This document shows, piece after piece, positions 1 through 11,963 of a stretch of DNA of 64,000 nucleotides. A program made the position numbers and the translations under genes. Positions within the stretch are counted from its first letter, which is position 1, and the number at the start of each line of letters is the position of its first letter. The notes under the pieces are model-generated. The model was given only the letters and a program-made list of their open reading frames with translations. It searched no databases and had not been told where the DNA came from. The stretch comes from Ophiura sarsii (taxonomy: Eukaryota > Echinodermata > Ophiuroidea > Amphilepidida > Ophiuridae): assembly GCA_035610835.1 (NCBI GenBank), contig CM069446.1:821001-885000 (forward strand). Reading direction: 5' to 3'.

Positions 1-690
1 AAAATCAAAGTGCGCGCGCTGATGTTGAATTGTTGATGTGTGAATAATGGCACGAACCAACAGGTGGAGTGCTATTGTGAGCTTATAAACATTTGCGCAA
101 GTGCATTGATTTTTCTGATTTATCGAGCAACAAAGCATACGCATGTATTGACCTAATTCATACACGACACTATACAAATCAAAATTTACAATTTAAGCAT
201 AATTTTGATCTATGTAAAAACGAATAAAAACATGTTAACAAGTTTGCTAACACCCGCAGTGAAAATCGGCGAACCCGCGATTCCTGAACAACGAATCAAT
301 ACAAAGAGCGCGGTGCGTACATTGAACGGTGCACACGCGGTATGCAATAGACACTTCAATGCCCTCCGCGTATTTAAGTTTCTGGCTTTCTGATTGGTTC
401 GACACTACTTCGACTGTATGAATTATGATTACATCACTTAACTGTTACCATATACAATAATGTGTTTTTTCTTGCAAAAAGGGGGAAATTTATAATGAAA
501 ATTAACATAGCAGCAGGTCGCAGTTCTGACCTAAAAGTAAAACTATGACACGTGGCCTGATTACGTATAAAGATGACCTTTGTAACTGAATTGGAGCCGT
601 TCCTCTTGAAAGCCCTAGTAGCTGCTTCATGTGGAAATAAATTCCAAAATCTTGGGTAAATTTTCAACGGTTGCTATTTGATCATGCACC
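1..690. other. Unassigned AT-rich intergenic DNA
   Basis: I see no gene, RNA or clear repeat here. The longest open frames are under 80 codons, carry no recognisable motif, and have the composition of their surroundings. A CpG-richer patch lies around 245-330 but is too short and featureless to call. Confidence 0.5.
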
Positions 691-1727
691 TACGGTAAAA
701 TGCAATTCGTATTATATTCATTGTTCTGTTTTCGATATGGTAGTTCAGTATTTTATATGGCAGTTGAAATCATATTATTACTAGATCCTCGGTAATAAGT
801 AGAGAACCCATCAAAGGAGTTTGAATTGTACTTATGTATTGAATTATGTTTGATTGGAAGTTCTAGCTGTATTTCTGATCACCTTGTCAATTACCAAATG
901 CAATTTACACTGACATTGGGCTTTTACATTAATATCAAAGTGTAAATGCGATAATTACTTAACAGTTGGATGTGATGGAGATTTTATTTTTGTATGAAAA
1001 TCGCAGTCTGAATTCGTGGTGCACACCCATGGTATGAATACACAAGAAATGTTATTCCATTTATGAAAATCAGTATACATACGGCAGAAGATTACGCGGC
1101 ATTCATAATCATGAGAAAAGCCTCCTCAGACCTCTCTAAAATTCATCTAGATAATCCTCCTGTAGCAACAGGTTTTCGGGGTTGGTGTTCACTGCTCGAA
1201 GAAACTTCATAATGCAAGCGTCTAATGGCAATAGATTGCGTGGTATGGTACGTGTCGAAATGCATTATCGCGTAGCGTTTACAAGCCGTGGAAGAATCAC
1301 TCGAAATGAAAACGATGAGATTGTCAACGACATATTAAAGCTGTGTGATATCATGATATATCACGCAGGTAAGACTAATAATTGTGCAGCAATTTCCTCA
1401 AATGATTCAATTCCTCTTTGGTTGGTCTTCGTGTTTAACAACCCGGTTATGTTCGGGTGTACATGAAGTAGTGTCATTAAGCATGTTAAGGCTTCGATGA
1501 CGTTATTCAAATGCAACTTTAATTTTCACATGTCTTCCCTAAAAATCTTGCCATCATCCTCAACGTCATTCGAAATAACTGATTTTCGTAAACATCGTTA
1601 ATTTATTGATAACAACAGATGTTACAAACTTCGACGGCCTGTCTGGGAATATTCGTTTGCAAATTCAAAACATAAATCCTTCTCTTTACTAGTGATGAAT
1701 CGAAATTCAAACTATTTGTTCCTAAAC

Positions 1728-1887
1728 AAATAAATTCATCATGTGGATAAATAGATATGAGTAATATTTCGTCTTTTTAGGCTATATAATGTGTGGAGTA
1801 AAAACTACACACATTATATAGCCTAAATGATAGTCAGTGAAACATTTCTGTGACCATCCTTGATATTTTATCCACATAATAAATTTA
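1728..1887. mobile_element. Palindromic MITE-like element with perfect hairpin core
   Basis: The core is a perfect 19-bp inverted repeat, TTAGGCTATATAATGTGTG at 1777-1795 and its complement at 1808-1826, with a 12-base loop. Outside it a second, imperfect inverted pair (ATGTGGATAAA near 1741 and TTTATCCACAT near 1868) extends the symmetry to about 160 bp. This is the shape of a small foldback MITE. No target-site duplication could be fixed because no empty copy is present. Confidence 0.6.
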
Positions 1888-1986
1888 CTTATTTATGTTT
1901 ATATTATGATTATTGATTCTTGGTTTAGAAGCAGTTAGAGGATAGGATGAGCTGAAGGCCTATAGATTATATAGATCTTCCCATCT

Positions 1987-2058
1987 GACTCATTAGCTCA
2001 GATGGTAGAGCGCTGGTCTAGCGATCCAGAGGTCTCAGGTACAAATCCTGCATGGTCA
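1987..2058 (+). tRNA. tRNA-Ala(AGC)-like relic
   Basis: A 72-base tRNA-shaped sequence. The D-stem GCTC/GAGC is perfect around AGATGGTA. The anticodon stem CTGGT/TCCAG has one mismatch, and the loop CTAGCGA gives anticodon AGC (alanine). The T-arm is TCAGG-TACAAAT-CCTGC with one mismatch. The acceptor stem pairs only 4 of 7. The B box reads GGTACAAATCC instead of GGTTCGAATCC, and no T-run terminator follows. It is therefore probably a decayed tRNA gene or a tRNA-derived SINE head. No SINE body or tail was recognised downstream. Confidence 0.5.
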
Positions 2059-2588
2059 GCCGAATTGTTGAATGACTATCATGTATATGATTTTTCGTTA
2101 TTTTAAATATATGATTTGCGAGAGACATACTTGCATTAAAGTGTGTTTGTTTTCTGCATTATAATAGCTGAAGGCCATATTAGTTATTCGTCACGGGTAC
2201 CAATATTACCATAATACCAAATTTGATTTGTTTCATCAAACGATGCGGATTTGCTCATTTTCCTAATGTGTCTGTGTCACTGTCGATATCACTTTTAATA
2301 ATTAAACATGCCATCATATCATGATATACAACAAATCTGTGACATCCTCAAAGCATATTGCATTTTAGGGATCCCCACAATGTATGCAGACAAAATCATG
2401 TTCGAGCATGCTGATTATCAGAATTAGTGTAAGGAATTATGAAAGCATATCTAGTTGAGGGGATCAACCCTTTTGCAATTAATGATAAATGTTCGACATC
2501 TGATTGATTAACATGAAATCTGATCCATACGATATCATCCATATCGTCGATTTATCACGTTATAATTTCGTCGATTTATCACACTTAT

Positions 2589-2686
2589 AGACCAAAACGT
2601 GCCAAAAAGTGTGATCTTTTACCTACACAATAATGAAAATCACATTTTTGGTAAAAAATCACATTTGTTGGCACTTTTTGGTCTGT
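2589..2686. repeat. Imperfect inverted repeat (AGACCAAAA...TTTTTGGTCT)
   Basis: AGACCAAAACGTGCCAAAAA at 2589 faces its near-complement ending TTTTTGGTCT near 2684. The intervening 60 bases also contain a repeated TCACATTT. A related TTGGCACTTT(C/T)TGGTC stretch exists in P2 near 25,234, so this is part of the duplicated unit rather than a separate insertion. Confidence 0.4.
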
Positions 2687-2905
2687 TGTTCAAAAAATAA
2701 ATAAGATATTAAAAAAAAACCTTCCAAGGGTATGTTATCGGATTATAACAAAACTAGCATGACAAAATGTGACACAATATATTTTTCATGATCATGGTTG
2801 GATTCATTGAACCCTTTTCTGTAAACAAATGTATATTTTTATATAGATTAAATGAATAATGAAGATGTTATGACAGTTTTACGGAGGCAATACCTGAGGG
2901 TCCAC

Positions 2906-2950
2906 CCCCCCCCCCCCTTAAGCGGGCCCCTGGACCACACGCCGTTTTGA
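2906..2950. repeat. C-run with short GC-rich hairpin
   Basis: A run of about 15 C is followed by AAGCGGGCCCCTGGACC, which can pair with the preceding GGGTCCA. The matching position in P2 (about 25,480-25,495) lacks the run, so this is a copy-specific expansion or insertion. Confidence 0.4.
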
Positions 2951-3751
2951 CTAAGACTGACAATATCCTAATACAAATGTACAGCACCCCAATCAAAAAT
3001 ATACTTCCAACGGGCTTGTATTACATGTGACGGTTTGGTAAAATAAAATGTGCTAAAATAAACTGTGAACGACATAATAACTCAATATGAAAGGCAACTA
3101 AAGCTATCTGCAGACGTCCATGGCCAATATTGGTACAAAGAACAAGTAATGTCATATCTTATTCTAAGTCTGCCGGATTCTTTTTTCTTTTTTCACTTTT
3201 ATGCCCGTGAGGTCTTTATCTACAAGCTCTCAACATAAAAAGACAATATAATATACAACGTACATACACAAACAAAAAAAACGTCAATCGGTTTATTGTA
3301 ATGACAATTATTTTTTTTAATTCAGTAATAAGTAAAGAATTATTTTACAATTAAGTCTCCCATTTTTTAATATGGCCTCCCATCTTTCCTTAACTCATAG
3401 CAATTTGTTTTTTGCACTTGTATTCTTTCTATACAAGTTGTTCCAAAGTGAACTCATCAATGTTCTATATTTATGATGCAGATATCATACCACTGTATAT
3501 ATGTCGCTTACAGTGTCATCAACATGAGGCTCGCACTTCAGCTATTGACATATCGGAGGATAATGTGATAATCAATGTTCGCCAAAAATGTTTTTGTCGT
3601 CTAGACAGTGGTGCAGTTGGATTAAGAAGAAGGCAATTTGACGACAAGCAAAGTGGTATGGTAAAATGCGCACAGTGCCCAACTATTAACATTTTACTTA
3701 TGCTCTTTGGCTACATACATGTTGTAAAATGTTTGCTAGTCTAGTGTATTC

Positions 3752-4755
3752 CATTTGATTTGATTTGATTTGATTTGATTTGATTTGATTTGATTTTATT
3801 TTATTTGATTTCATTTCATTCATTTAATTCATTTCATTCATTTCATTCATTTCATTCATTTCATTCATTTCATTCATTTCATTCATTTCATTCATTTCAT
3901 TCATTTCATTCATTTCATTCATTTCATTCATTTCATTCATTTCATTCATTTCATTCATTTCATTCATTTCATTCATTTCATTCATTTCATTCATTTCATT
4001 CATTTCATTCATTTCATTCATTTCATTCATTTCATTCATTTCATTCATTTCATTCATTTCATTCATTTCATTCATTTCATTCATTTCATTCATTTCATTC
4101 ATTTCATTCATTTCATTCATTTCATTCATTTCATTCATTTCATTCATTTCATTCATTTCATTCATTTCATTCATTTCATTCATTTCATTCATTTCATTCA
4201 TTTCATTCATTTCATTCATTTCATTCATTTCATCCACTCCACACCACTCCACTCTACTCCACTCGATTTGATTTGATTTGATTTGATTTGATTTGATTTG
4301 ATTTGATTTGATTTCATTTCATTTCATTTCATTTCATTTCATTCATGTCATTCATTTCATTCATTACATTCATTTCATTCATTACATTCATTTCATTCAT
4401 TACATTCATTTCATTCATTACATTCATTTTATTCATTACATTCATTTCATTCATTACATTCATTTCATTCATTACATTCATTTCATTCATTACATTCATT
4501 TCATTCATTACATTCATTTCATTCATTACATTCATTTCATCCACTCCACTCCACACCACTCCACTCCACTCCACTCCACTCCACTCCACTCCACTCCACT
4601 CCACTCCACTCCACTCCACTCCACTCCACTCCACTCCACTCCACTCCACTCCACTCCACTCCACTCCACTCCACTCCACTCCACTCCACTCCACTCCACT
4701 CCACTCCACTCCACTCCACTCCACTCCACTCCACTCCACTCCACTCCACTCCACT
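3752..4755. repeat. 1-kb compound satellite: GATTT, TCATTCATT, 18-mer, CCACT
   Basis: There are five adjoining blocks. The first is a GATTT pentamer array (about 3752-3810). The second is a 9-bp TCATTCATT array (about 3819-4232). The third is a second GATTT array (about 4265-4310), followed by CATTT pentamers. The fourth is an 18-bp array alternating TTCATTCATT with ACATTC (about 4345-4540). The fifth is a CCACT pentamer array (about 4540-4755). Units are nearly uniform. Long open frames on both strands here (FHS, MNE, STPLH or EWSGV repeats) are translations of the repeat and are not genes. The blocks look like successive mutated expansions of related pentamers. Confidence 0.97.
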
Positions 4756-5109
4756 TTCAAATGTCACAAGTATGACAAATGAGCGAAAACGCCAATTTTA
4801 AACTTAATTTACCTCTGGCACTGTTTTAATTTCACGGCAATGGTTATGGTACTGGGCATAAATGTGCATTTTATCATTTCACCATTCTTCATATTCAATG
4901 TACGAAAGATAGAGTAGCATTGGTAAATAAAACGACTCGGTAATGGTGTAACGGGCATTAATGTTCCATGCTAATAATAATGGTGTTCGCTAATATTGTT
5001 CATAATAAACATCGCTTGAAGGAAATCAATCACCACTGTATATATTTGGGAAGTTACGTTACATTTCTCTACAGGGTTTTCTATTACTGATGTCAAAATG
5101 TTAATGGAA

Positions 5110-6890
5110 TTATTTTAACACCAACAGTGATGGTTGTGTAAATAACGGTCTCATTGCACACATATATATTGGGGACACGACTGAAAAGTGAAAGGACGAT
5201 ATTGAGCGTAAAAACCTTTACCATGTTCAATTTAGGTTTTCTACTGATTTTTGTTGTTGAACGCTATTCAACAACTCGTGTTCAGCGCGTCTACGCTGCA
5301 ACCTGACAACTCAAACCCATCACCGAATAAAGTGACACAAAAACGTAGAGAAAATAGGTTTTTTTCTTCTTAAGATACGATGCCTGCAAACTCGGTCTGT
5401 TAGGGAATAAAACCATAATATTGATGTATTAGTATGGCTTTTGGTTGTGTGAACTGAAAAAATTGACGCGTAAGCGTGTTATTCAAATGATATCACTATG
5501 GAATATACTTCGTTATATAATATGATAGAAATATCTGTAGTGCATGCGCTATAGACGATCTGAGGCACAATTTGTTTGCAGGAATCGTCCATGATATTTG
5601 TATTCTTTTCATTTTGGCCATAATGTTGTTACAGCAAAATATATTTTACAATTATTTCTTTTTAGATTTTGGATGCGAGAATATCGAATACAAGTTTTAA
5701 ACCATTTCAAGAAAATTGCAAGGCATTAAGTGCCTCAAATTGAGGCACAACGTATTTGTAAGAATCATCTGAAGTGTCGACCACGATATTGATTGGTTTT
5801 CCTCACTTTAGGCATAGTGATGTTACAGTGAAATGCTCTTTTAATAGGTTTTCTGCTTCGGTAAGTTCAAAATTCCAATAAAAGATGAGCTGATCAAAAT
5901 TTACTTTCCCTATCAAAATAGAGAATTTGGTATCAGATAAACTTATATTTTTGAAAGACAAATGTTTACTCCAGCCTGTTGATTTAATTCATTCTTCAAA
6001 ATAAAAATGTACAGCCAACGCGTCTTTATTCACAACGTGTGTCAAACCATCTGCGGTTTAGCGATTACCAGGTTACATTCCAGATAAAACGGTAAAGGTA
6101 TAACACGGTATAATGTTACTTGAAGCTAAACTTTCGATCACAACACAATGAGGTTGGTTGCCATTTTCTGGTTCTACCTCCATGTAAGGGTATCACAAAA
6201 CTAGTCAAGTGTGAAAACTTCATTCTGGGATTATAAGCTTTATTCAGTATAATCCCTCAATGAAGTCTTTACCCTAGACCTACTCTGCCTCCCTTATATG
6301 AAGGTAACACCCATTATCTTTCGAAAAAGGGTCACAAATACCGAGTGATGTTACCAACTGTTCATGACCTCTTTCATCTGACGTCTTTTACTTGACATCC
6401 TCTCAAACTTTCGTCATAAGAACTTAAGAAGTACTTGTTTTCGAATTGTTATTGAATGAGGTTGTTTCATTGCAAAGTATCACACGACCTTTTAAAATCA
6501 CAATCACTGCTTGCTAACCACATCAATGCTACGCACTACATTGTTTAAAGGCAAAGGTCCACGCTGGCTAGTTCGCCCAGGGTGAACTAGCTTACACTTG
6601 CTCATTTGGTGACAGATGAAATAGAGTTAAGATAGAGAAATCTCAACCCTGAATAATTCCCAAAGGATCCGGCTGGCAAGAGTGGACCAGAAGGTTTTAA
6701 GACATGTGAAAACATGAAAATCAGTTACGATTTAAATACTTTACTTTACTCTTGAAATGCCAAAGGCTGACAACATTCGTGGCTTCTCGTTAAATAAGGA
6801 CACTTAATCGAAATTCATGAATGCTTATCGGTTAAACATGAATTCTGTGTTTTATCGTGTCCTACGTTTACATGGTAATGCAAATACTGT
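5110..6890. other. Intergenic DNA, no gene seen
   Basis: No coding signal. Small structures: a hairpin GTTGTTGAA-CGCTA-TTCAACAAC at about 5252-5274; a diverged direct repeat beginning AGGCACAA at about 5562 and 5745; and a hairpin at about 6218-6270 where CTTCATTCTGGGATTATA faces TATAATCCCTCAATGAAG, itself inside a looser inverted pair (CTACCTCCATGTAAGGGT near 6175 and CCCTTATATGAAGGTA near 6292). The last could be a decayed foldback element. Confidence 0.45.
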
Positions 6891-7691
6891 TTAAGGAAGT
6901 GTTCACTGGTACGAATGAAGTTAATGGAGCAACAGATCGCACACCGTACATAGCAATTTGTTCTTATCAAATCATAGTATTCTCTTCCAAATAGTTGGTA
7001 ATTGGTAATTCCTCTTCAAACTAATCTAAGTGCTGATCATTAGCATGTTGTAACCACCAACTAGTAATTCATGCATGAAGTTATTTAGTGTTATCTTCCA
7101 CTTCCAGGTTTCTATACAGTTTACACTCTCTGTCGTCGGCTAGCAAAGCTTCATCTTGATACGTTTTCTTGACGTAGATAACTGAAAACTTGAGATGATA
7201 CCCAAAGACGTCATAATGGAAATGTGACAATATTTAGGACACAAAATATCAAAATCATTAACTCGTCCTGAGGCTGTTGGGCAAGGCTGAAATTCCATAG
7301 GTGTGGAAATATCATATTCCAAGCACGATAGTGTCATTCAAATTCAATATAGTTCTCGTAATTAACGGTCATATTTTATTCCCTTTAAATTTCAAATTGT
7401 TCAATTATTGTAGCTGATTGCCCAGTAGGCCTACTTCTAATAGCATAAAAAGGTATGACCTTAAAAGGTCATTATGCATTTTTATGCTATTGGAATGATC
7501 TTTCCCTTTCAGCATTATAACGTAGAAGGCACCGGAACGCCCGAGTCTCACCTAATGCGACGAATTTAAATGATATCGAGTCTCACCTAACGTCATTTAA
7601 ATTCAAATGACAGAGAGTAAGGTTTCAAATCGAAATAATATGAGAGAGCATTTTTGCATGGAGATCTGGGGAAATTGTACCGGAACTTGGA

Positions 7692-7770
7692 GATTGCACA
7701 CCGGTATATGATTGTACACCGGTATATGATTGTACACCGGTATATGATTGCACACCGGTATATGATTGTA
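7692..7770. repeat. 18-bp minisatellite, four units
   Basis: Four head-to-tail copies of an 18-base unit with core ACACCGGTATATGATTG, differing only at GC/GT before the core. ACCGGT and TATATG give each unit a short palindromic feel. The corresponding part of P4 (about 44,070) lacks the array, so it expanded only in P1. Confidence 0.85.
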
Positions 7771-7968
7771 GACCTTGCCGACGACAATCGGATGTTCTCT
7801 CTATTTTAAAATACCGTGGCCAATCATAATCATAAGTAACAGGAAAGATACTTACTGCGCCAAAATATTAAAGTTGGAATCTAATCCTGATTTTAGGACT
7901 ACTATTACCACAGTGCAAAAAGAGATCTTTACTGTCCATTTTGTAGGTTTTTGGTGATTTTGATTGTA

Positions 7969-8522
7969 CGAGGGGGTATCAAAAAGGTTTTGAAATCAAC
8001 CAGAAGTGAAGGAGCTATATCGATGACATTTTGTCAGTGTAATCACTGGTCCTATGGTCTCATAAGTCTGTTTACTTTTTATACATGTGGCGCTAGATGC
8101 CAAGGCCATGTAATCAATGACGTCTTCCAACGGTGGTTTATTACTGATTCTTGTGGGACGCCTTCCAGAAGAATATTAGGCCCGGTTTTTTTTAAAATTT
8201 TTGTTGTTGTCATTTGTCACTCGTAGGTCTCAATTTATATCTGTAAATGTCAAAATTTCTAAGCCTCATACTCCTCTGGAAGGCGTCCCACAAGATTCAG
8301 TTTTTGGACCATTATCGTTTACCATGTACACAGCACCGTTGGGAGACGTCATTGATTTACATGGCCTTGGCATCTAGCGCCACCTGTAAAGAAAGTAAAC
8401 ATACTTATGAGACCATTTTTGTACCATAATGTTTTTAATGACAAGTGATTACACTGACAAGATTTCACCGATATAGCTCCTTCACTTCTAGGTGATTTTA
8501 AAAACTTTTTGATACCCCCTCG
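7969..8522. mobile_element. Foldback Tc1/mariner-type MITE with TA target duplication
   Basis: The ends are CGAGGGGGTATCAAAAAG at 7969 and the complement CTTTTTGATACCCCCTCG ending at 8522, flanked by TA at 7967-7968 and 8523-8524. The inverted similarity continues inward for more than 200 bases on each side (for example GGCGCTAGATGCCAAGGCC at about 8090 faces its complement at about 8365, and GGGACGCCTTCCAGA at about 8155 faces its complement near 8285). Almost the whole 554 bp is therefore a giant palindrome. No transposase is present. Open frames on both strands are mirror images of each other and are not genes. Confidence 0.88.
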
Positions 8523-8943
8523 TATATGTTCTGTCAACATGATTGTGATGATCAATGAAAACGAAAATGTCAATTAATTACCGAAGCGTCTATTTGCGCC
8601 TAATTTCACTTCTCCGCGTGTGGTGTGTATCTTTATCACGTGTTTTTCGTAAGCCGCGCAAGAACCATACCATACCAATGGATGGAATACAATCAGATGG
8701 TCAACGGCAGATAACCTGAATGGTATCAATTAAAAAATCAGTTCAATATTTGCGCGTAAAAATGCGAAAGATTTAGAGAATCATGGCAATGTCTTGAAAT
8801 TCTTTGGTCATGTATACTATAGCAGAATTATTATTTGCGTGACCCCTCCCGATAGCCGACAAACAGAGATAATGTCTCCCTTATTCTCACTTCGCAAATT
8901 TCGAACAGGTCTTTTATTTAGCAATATCTATTACATGAAACTA

Positions 8944-10700
8944 CACGCTTAGAAATGAGTGTGTAGTTTTTTACCCAATATTGTGTAAACATCGACTTCG
9001 TAAAATAATGCAATAGTTTACTATTGAATACCGAGTTTTACACTCTGGAAGTGTAGAAAAGTGTCCGTAATTGGGTAAACATGATTTGACACCATGCAAG
9101 TGTAAGATTCATCGTACGCGTAGTCTCGTGTCCAGGCTCCATTTTACATGACAGAAAGCGGATGTGAAGGAAGCTACTGCGCGATGTACACTCTCAGTAG
9201 TAAAAAAAAACTGCACAATGTTGTGGCGACTATGTCCACTGTTGGTAGGACCATATACTATGATCAATAACTCGGTATTGTGTTGGTGCAGGGAAGTGTT
9301 TAATGTGTATACTTCGATGTGCACTCAAGCTGGTCTCGTAGCAACCAGTTTGATGGCCTGAGCTCAGCGAACCATATTCTGGTCCGGTAAAGCGAACACA
9401 ACACTGCTTGTTGTGTTCGTATTAAATGCGGCACCTTATCGGTTATGTTACTCTGCAGTATCCAGCCATGGCGGACGACGGCATATCGATCAGAAACTTC
9501 TAGTGCAGGTAAAGGACTTGAGGACCTTATCCGGCTTTTTGTAGGTAAAATGTGATATGATTTATACATTTATAGTCCTGTAGAATAAAACAATAGTGTC
9601 ATGGGAGTGAAGTAGTGACAGATCTGGTCTGAGATCTAGGCTATATTTCCTATACCTATTGCGTATATAATAATCTTATAAGCTTATTATATACGCAAGT
9701 AGTGCAGGACTATTACAGCTACTTCACTCCTAATAGAATATAAATTGTCTTAGAATAACTATAACATGTATAAACATATCACAATTTCCAAATCTGGAAT
9801 TAAGTCTTCAAGGCCTGCCTCCAGTAAGAAAGCTTTGACCGTTGTCACCCGCCATAGCTTAAATGTGCAAAGAATGTGCATAATGTAGTGTAAAGTGTTA
9901 CACAACAAAAGGGGTAAATAGCCTACACAGCATTATTGGGTAACGGAAATTTACCAAATTTATGTGTACCAAAATGACACAAGTGTTGGGTAAAGCCTCT
10001 ACCCAACCCCGGTTGTGTAAAGTTATAATTGGGTCAATATAGAGAACATGGTCGTTTTGAGGTAAACATTTACCCAACGATATTGTGTCAAAGTTTTAAA
10101 CTTTGTTGGGCAAAACACTTCCACATCATCAACTACTTCGTTAGCTCAGTCGACTACGGCGTTCGCAAGTGTTATAGCTCTAAACGGTCAAGTCTACGAA
10201 AATAAGATGAACAGATGAATTAGTTTGGCAACATTTCGCATGTTCTGTCATTCTCTGTTTAGAAAGCCGCGTTACCGATCGATGTAACTATTGTCCAGTC
10301 AAGGTAAAAAGAAGATTAAAAAAGAAGATTAAAATGCAAATATGACACCCAAAATGGCTTAAAATATGTACCTGTATTTTTTAAAATTAATTTATGTGTA
10401 CCAAAATGATTGGGTAAAACTCTACACAACTCCGGTTGTGTAAAGTGTTCCACATAATTGGGTCAAAATAGGGAACATGGTCGGTTTGGGGTAAACATTT
10501 ACCCAACGATATTGTGTCAAAGTTTTAAACTTTGTTGGGTTAAATTTAGCTGTTTGATGGGTAAAATTTTCACTATGTGTTGTGTAAGACTCTACACAAC
10601 TACTGTTGTGTACATTTTTACCCAACAAACAACCATGTTCCTTTTTACCATCGTGAAGTGTAGTATTTTACCCAACATTACTTAATTTCTTCTAAGAGTG
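8944..10700. mobile_element. TA-flanked element made of ACCCAAC / TTGTGTAA palindromes
   Basis: The ends are CACGCTTAGAA at 8944 and TTCTAAGAGTG ending at 10,700, with TA on both sides. P2 near 24,300 (GAAACTACGAAACATCG) resembles the unoccupied site. The interior has many short inverted pairs such as TTGGGTAAA/TTTACCCAA and the palindrome CAAAGTTTTAAACTTTG. A block of roughly 130 bases (TTATGTGTACCAAAATGA through TTTAAACTTTGTTGGG) is directly repeated at 9959 and 10,392. No transposase frame is seen. A 5'-truncated relative lies at about 34,065-34,366. The superfamily is uncertain; a TA target fits Tc1/mariner. Confidence 0.72.
9604..9730. repeat. Nested hairpin inside the 8.9-10.7 kb element
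   Basis: Outer arms GGAGTGAAGTAG (9604-9615) and its complement (9719-9730) enclose a perfect inner 15-bp inverted repeat, TTGCGTATATAATAA (9659-9673) and its complement (9684-9698). It looks like a small foldback element nested in the larger one. The target duplication is not clear. Confidence 0.6.
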
Positions 10701-11344
10701 TAGGGAACATTTACGGTAACAAACCCTTCTGAGGCAATACAATCCTTTTAATGCTACTGCTAGTAGCGCAGATTTCGAGCTCATTTTCTCCTCGTGTTCC
10801 GTCTCTAAATGCACAGCAATTATGGCCACAAGGCATATATTTGCGGTTTATCATTCCATCATTCGCCATATCCAATCATGTGCAGTCGATGAAGGACGTT
10901 TCGGTGATGTTTTAATTGTATTTAATAATTTATCAAATAAATACTTCGCTTACACAATTCAACATTAGGCAATCAATCACTTTATATTTAATGGGATTTC
11001 AACTTGCTAAACATTATATAATAAGGCTTTCCATTCTATAATGTCAAACAGTTAATGGATTTTCACGCAGTAAAATCATGCTACACACACACACAAATAA
11101 GACTGTAGAAAATGATGTACTAAAGTGCCATTTTGAAGAACTTGAGTTATAGATGATTTTAAGTCGTGTAGGGTCAGAAAATCTTTTGACATAGTTTTGG
11201 GTCGATTTACCCCACTCCAGCAGGGGTCACGTGGGGTCAACTTTTTTCAAACACCAATTTTCCGAATATTTCGTAATGTATTCATATTGTGTTTCCTCTC
11301 CATAACAAGCTGATGTGTTCCTCTTTCTAACGATACCTTAATTG

Positions 11345-11617
11345 CAGCAAGCACTTGTTTCAGTGCCCAACAACTTGCTTGATAACATGGGGAGTTCACA
11401 ATCTGAATGTGCCAAAATCATCACTATTTTGTGCTCAAAAGTCAATAGAGCATCATTCTACACTGTACATTGTATCTGTCAATGTAACACTTCAGTGATC
11501 AGACGACACAGATGTTCTTTTGAGCACGAAATAGTGGCAATTTTGGCACATTCAGATTGTAACCTCCCCATGCTCTCAAGCAAGTTGCTGGGAACTGAAA
11601 CAAGTGATTGCTACAAA
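11345..11617. mobile_element. Foldback MITE (AGCAAGCACTTGTTTCAGTG ends)
   Basis: About 273 bp of near-complete dyad symmetry. CACTTGTTTCAGTGCCCAAC at 11,352 faces the complement near 11,600; CAATCTGAATGTGCCAAAAT at 11,399 faces ATTTTGGCACATTCAGATTG at about 11,540; TTGTGCTCAAAAG faces CTTTTGAGCAC. A left-truncated copy sits at the equivalent place in P3 (about 35,027-35,257), so the insertion predates that duplication. The open frame spanning it is a by-product of the palindrome. Confidence 0.8.
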
Positions 11618-11776
11618 TGAGGTATGAGGTAATTCGAAACTAGTATTCTAGGATTTAAGTACATCTTCCACTACAGCCTTCCACTACAAGCTTTCAATTA
11701 GGACTTTTTAAGAGCGACGAAGACACATACACGCTGAAAGTTGATTGAGATCGCACGGGCTACGGGGATACAACTA

Positions 11777-11963
11777 TACTCTATTTGGCCATCTCGAGAC
11801 AGTGACGTAACCGCGTATTCTACTAATTGCATCACATAACGCGCGCGCATACTCCCGGCGCTGGCGTACAAACACGAGCGTTGAAAGGCGGAAGATACAC
11901 ACGCGTGCGTAAAAGCTGCGCCTGTTCAGTTACGTCACTGTCTCGAGATGGCCAAATAGAGTA
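11777..11963. mobile_element. MITE with about 35-bp TIRs, empty site present at 35.4 kb
   Basis: The ends read TACTCTATTTGGCCATCTCG and the complement, continuing through GAGACAGTGACGTAAC. TA lies at 11,775-11,776 and 11,964-11,965. P3 near 35,408 reads CAACTAGATGG, exactly the sequence expected without the insertion (CAAC-TA-GATGG). The interior is CpG-rich. A diverged copy in the same orientation lies at 14,823-15,009. No coding capacity. Confidence 0.9.

Larger units (their letters stand above)
700..5110 (+). repeat. Partial, shuffled copy P0 of the duplicated unit
   Basis: Several stretches match other copies in the window. The stretch 750-800 (TTTTATATGGCAG, then CTAGATCCTCGGTA) matches 44,650-44,715. 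The stretch 1,400-1,480 matches 45,895-45,960, and 2,200-2,330 matches 46,195-46,320. The stretch 2,770-2,900 (CATGATCATGGTTGGATTCA, then a run ending TTTTACGGAG) matches 25,370-25,470. The stretch 4,995-5,110 matches 49,340-49,440. The order differs slightly from the other copies, so this is a mosaic. It carries the palindromic element, the tRNA-like relic and the large satellite listed separately. No reading frame is conserved with the other copies. Confidence 0.6.

Noticed and set aside
3790..4782. Long open frames of FHS, MNE, STPLH and EWSGV repeats on both strands
   Set aside because: They are direct translations of 5-, 9- and 18-bp satellites whose unit lengths avoid stop codons; no protein evidence.
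7692..7770. Possible CRISPR-like repeat array
   Set aside because: Units are directly adjacent without spacers and the sequence is eukaryotic; it is a minisatellite.
11342..11620. 92-codon plus-strand frame
   Set aside because: It spans a foldback element and is disrupted in the P3 copy.
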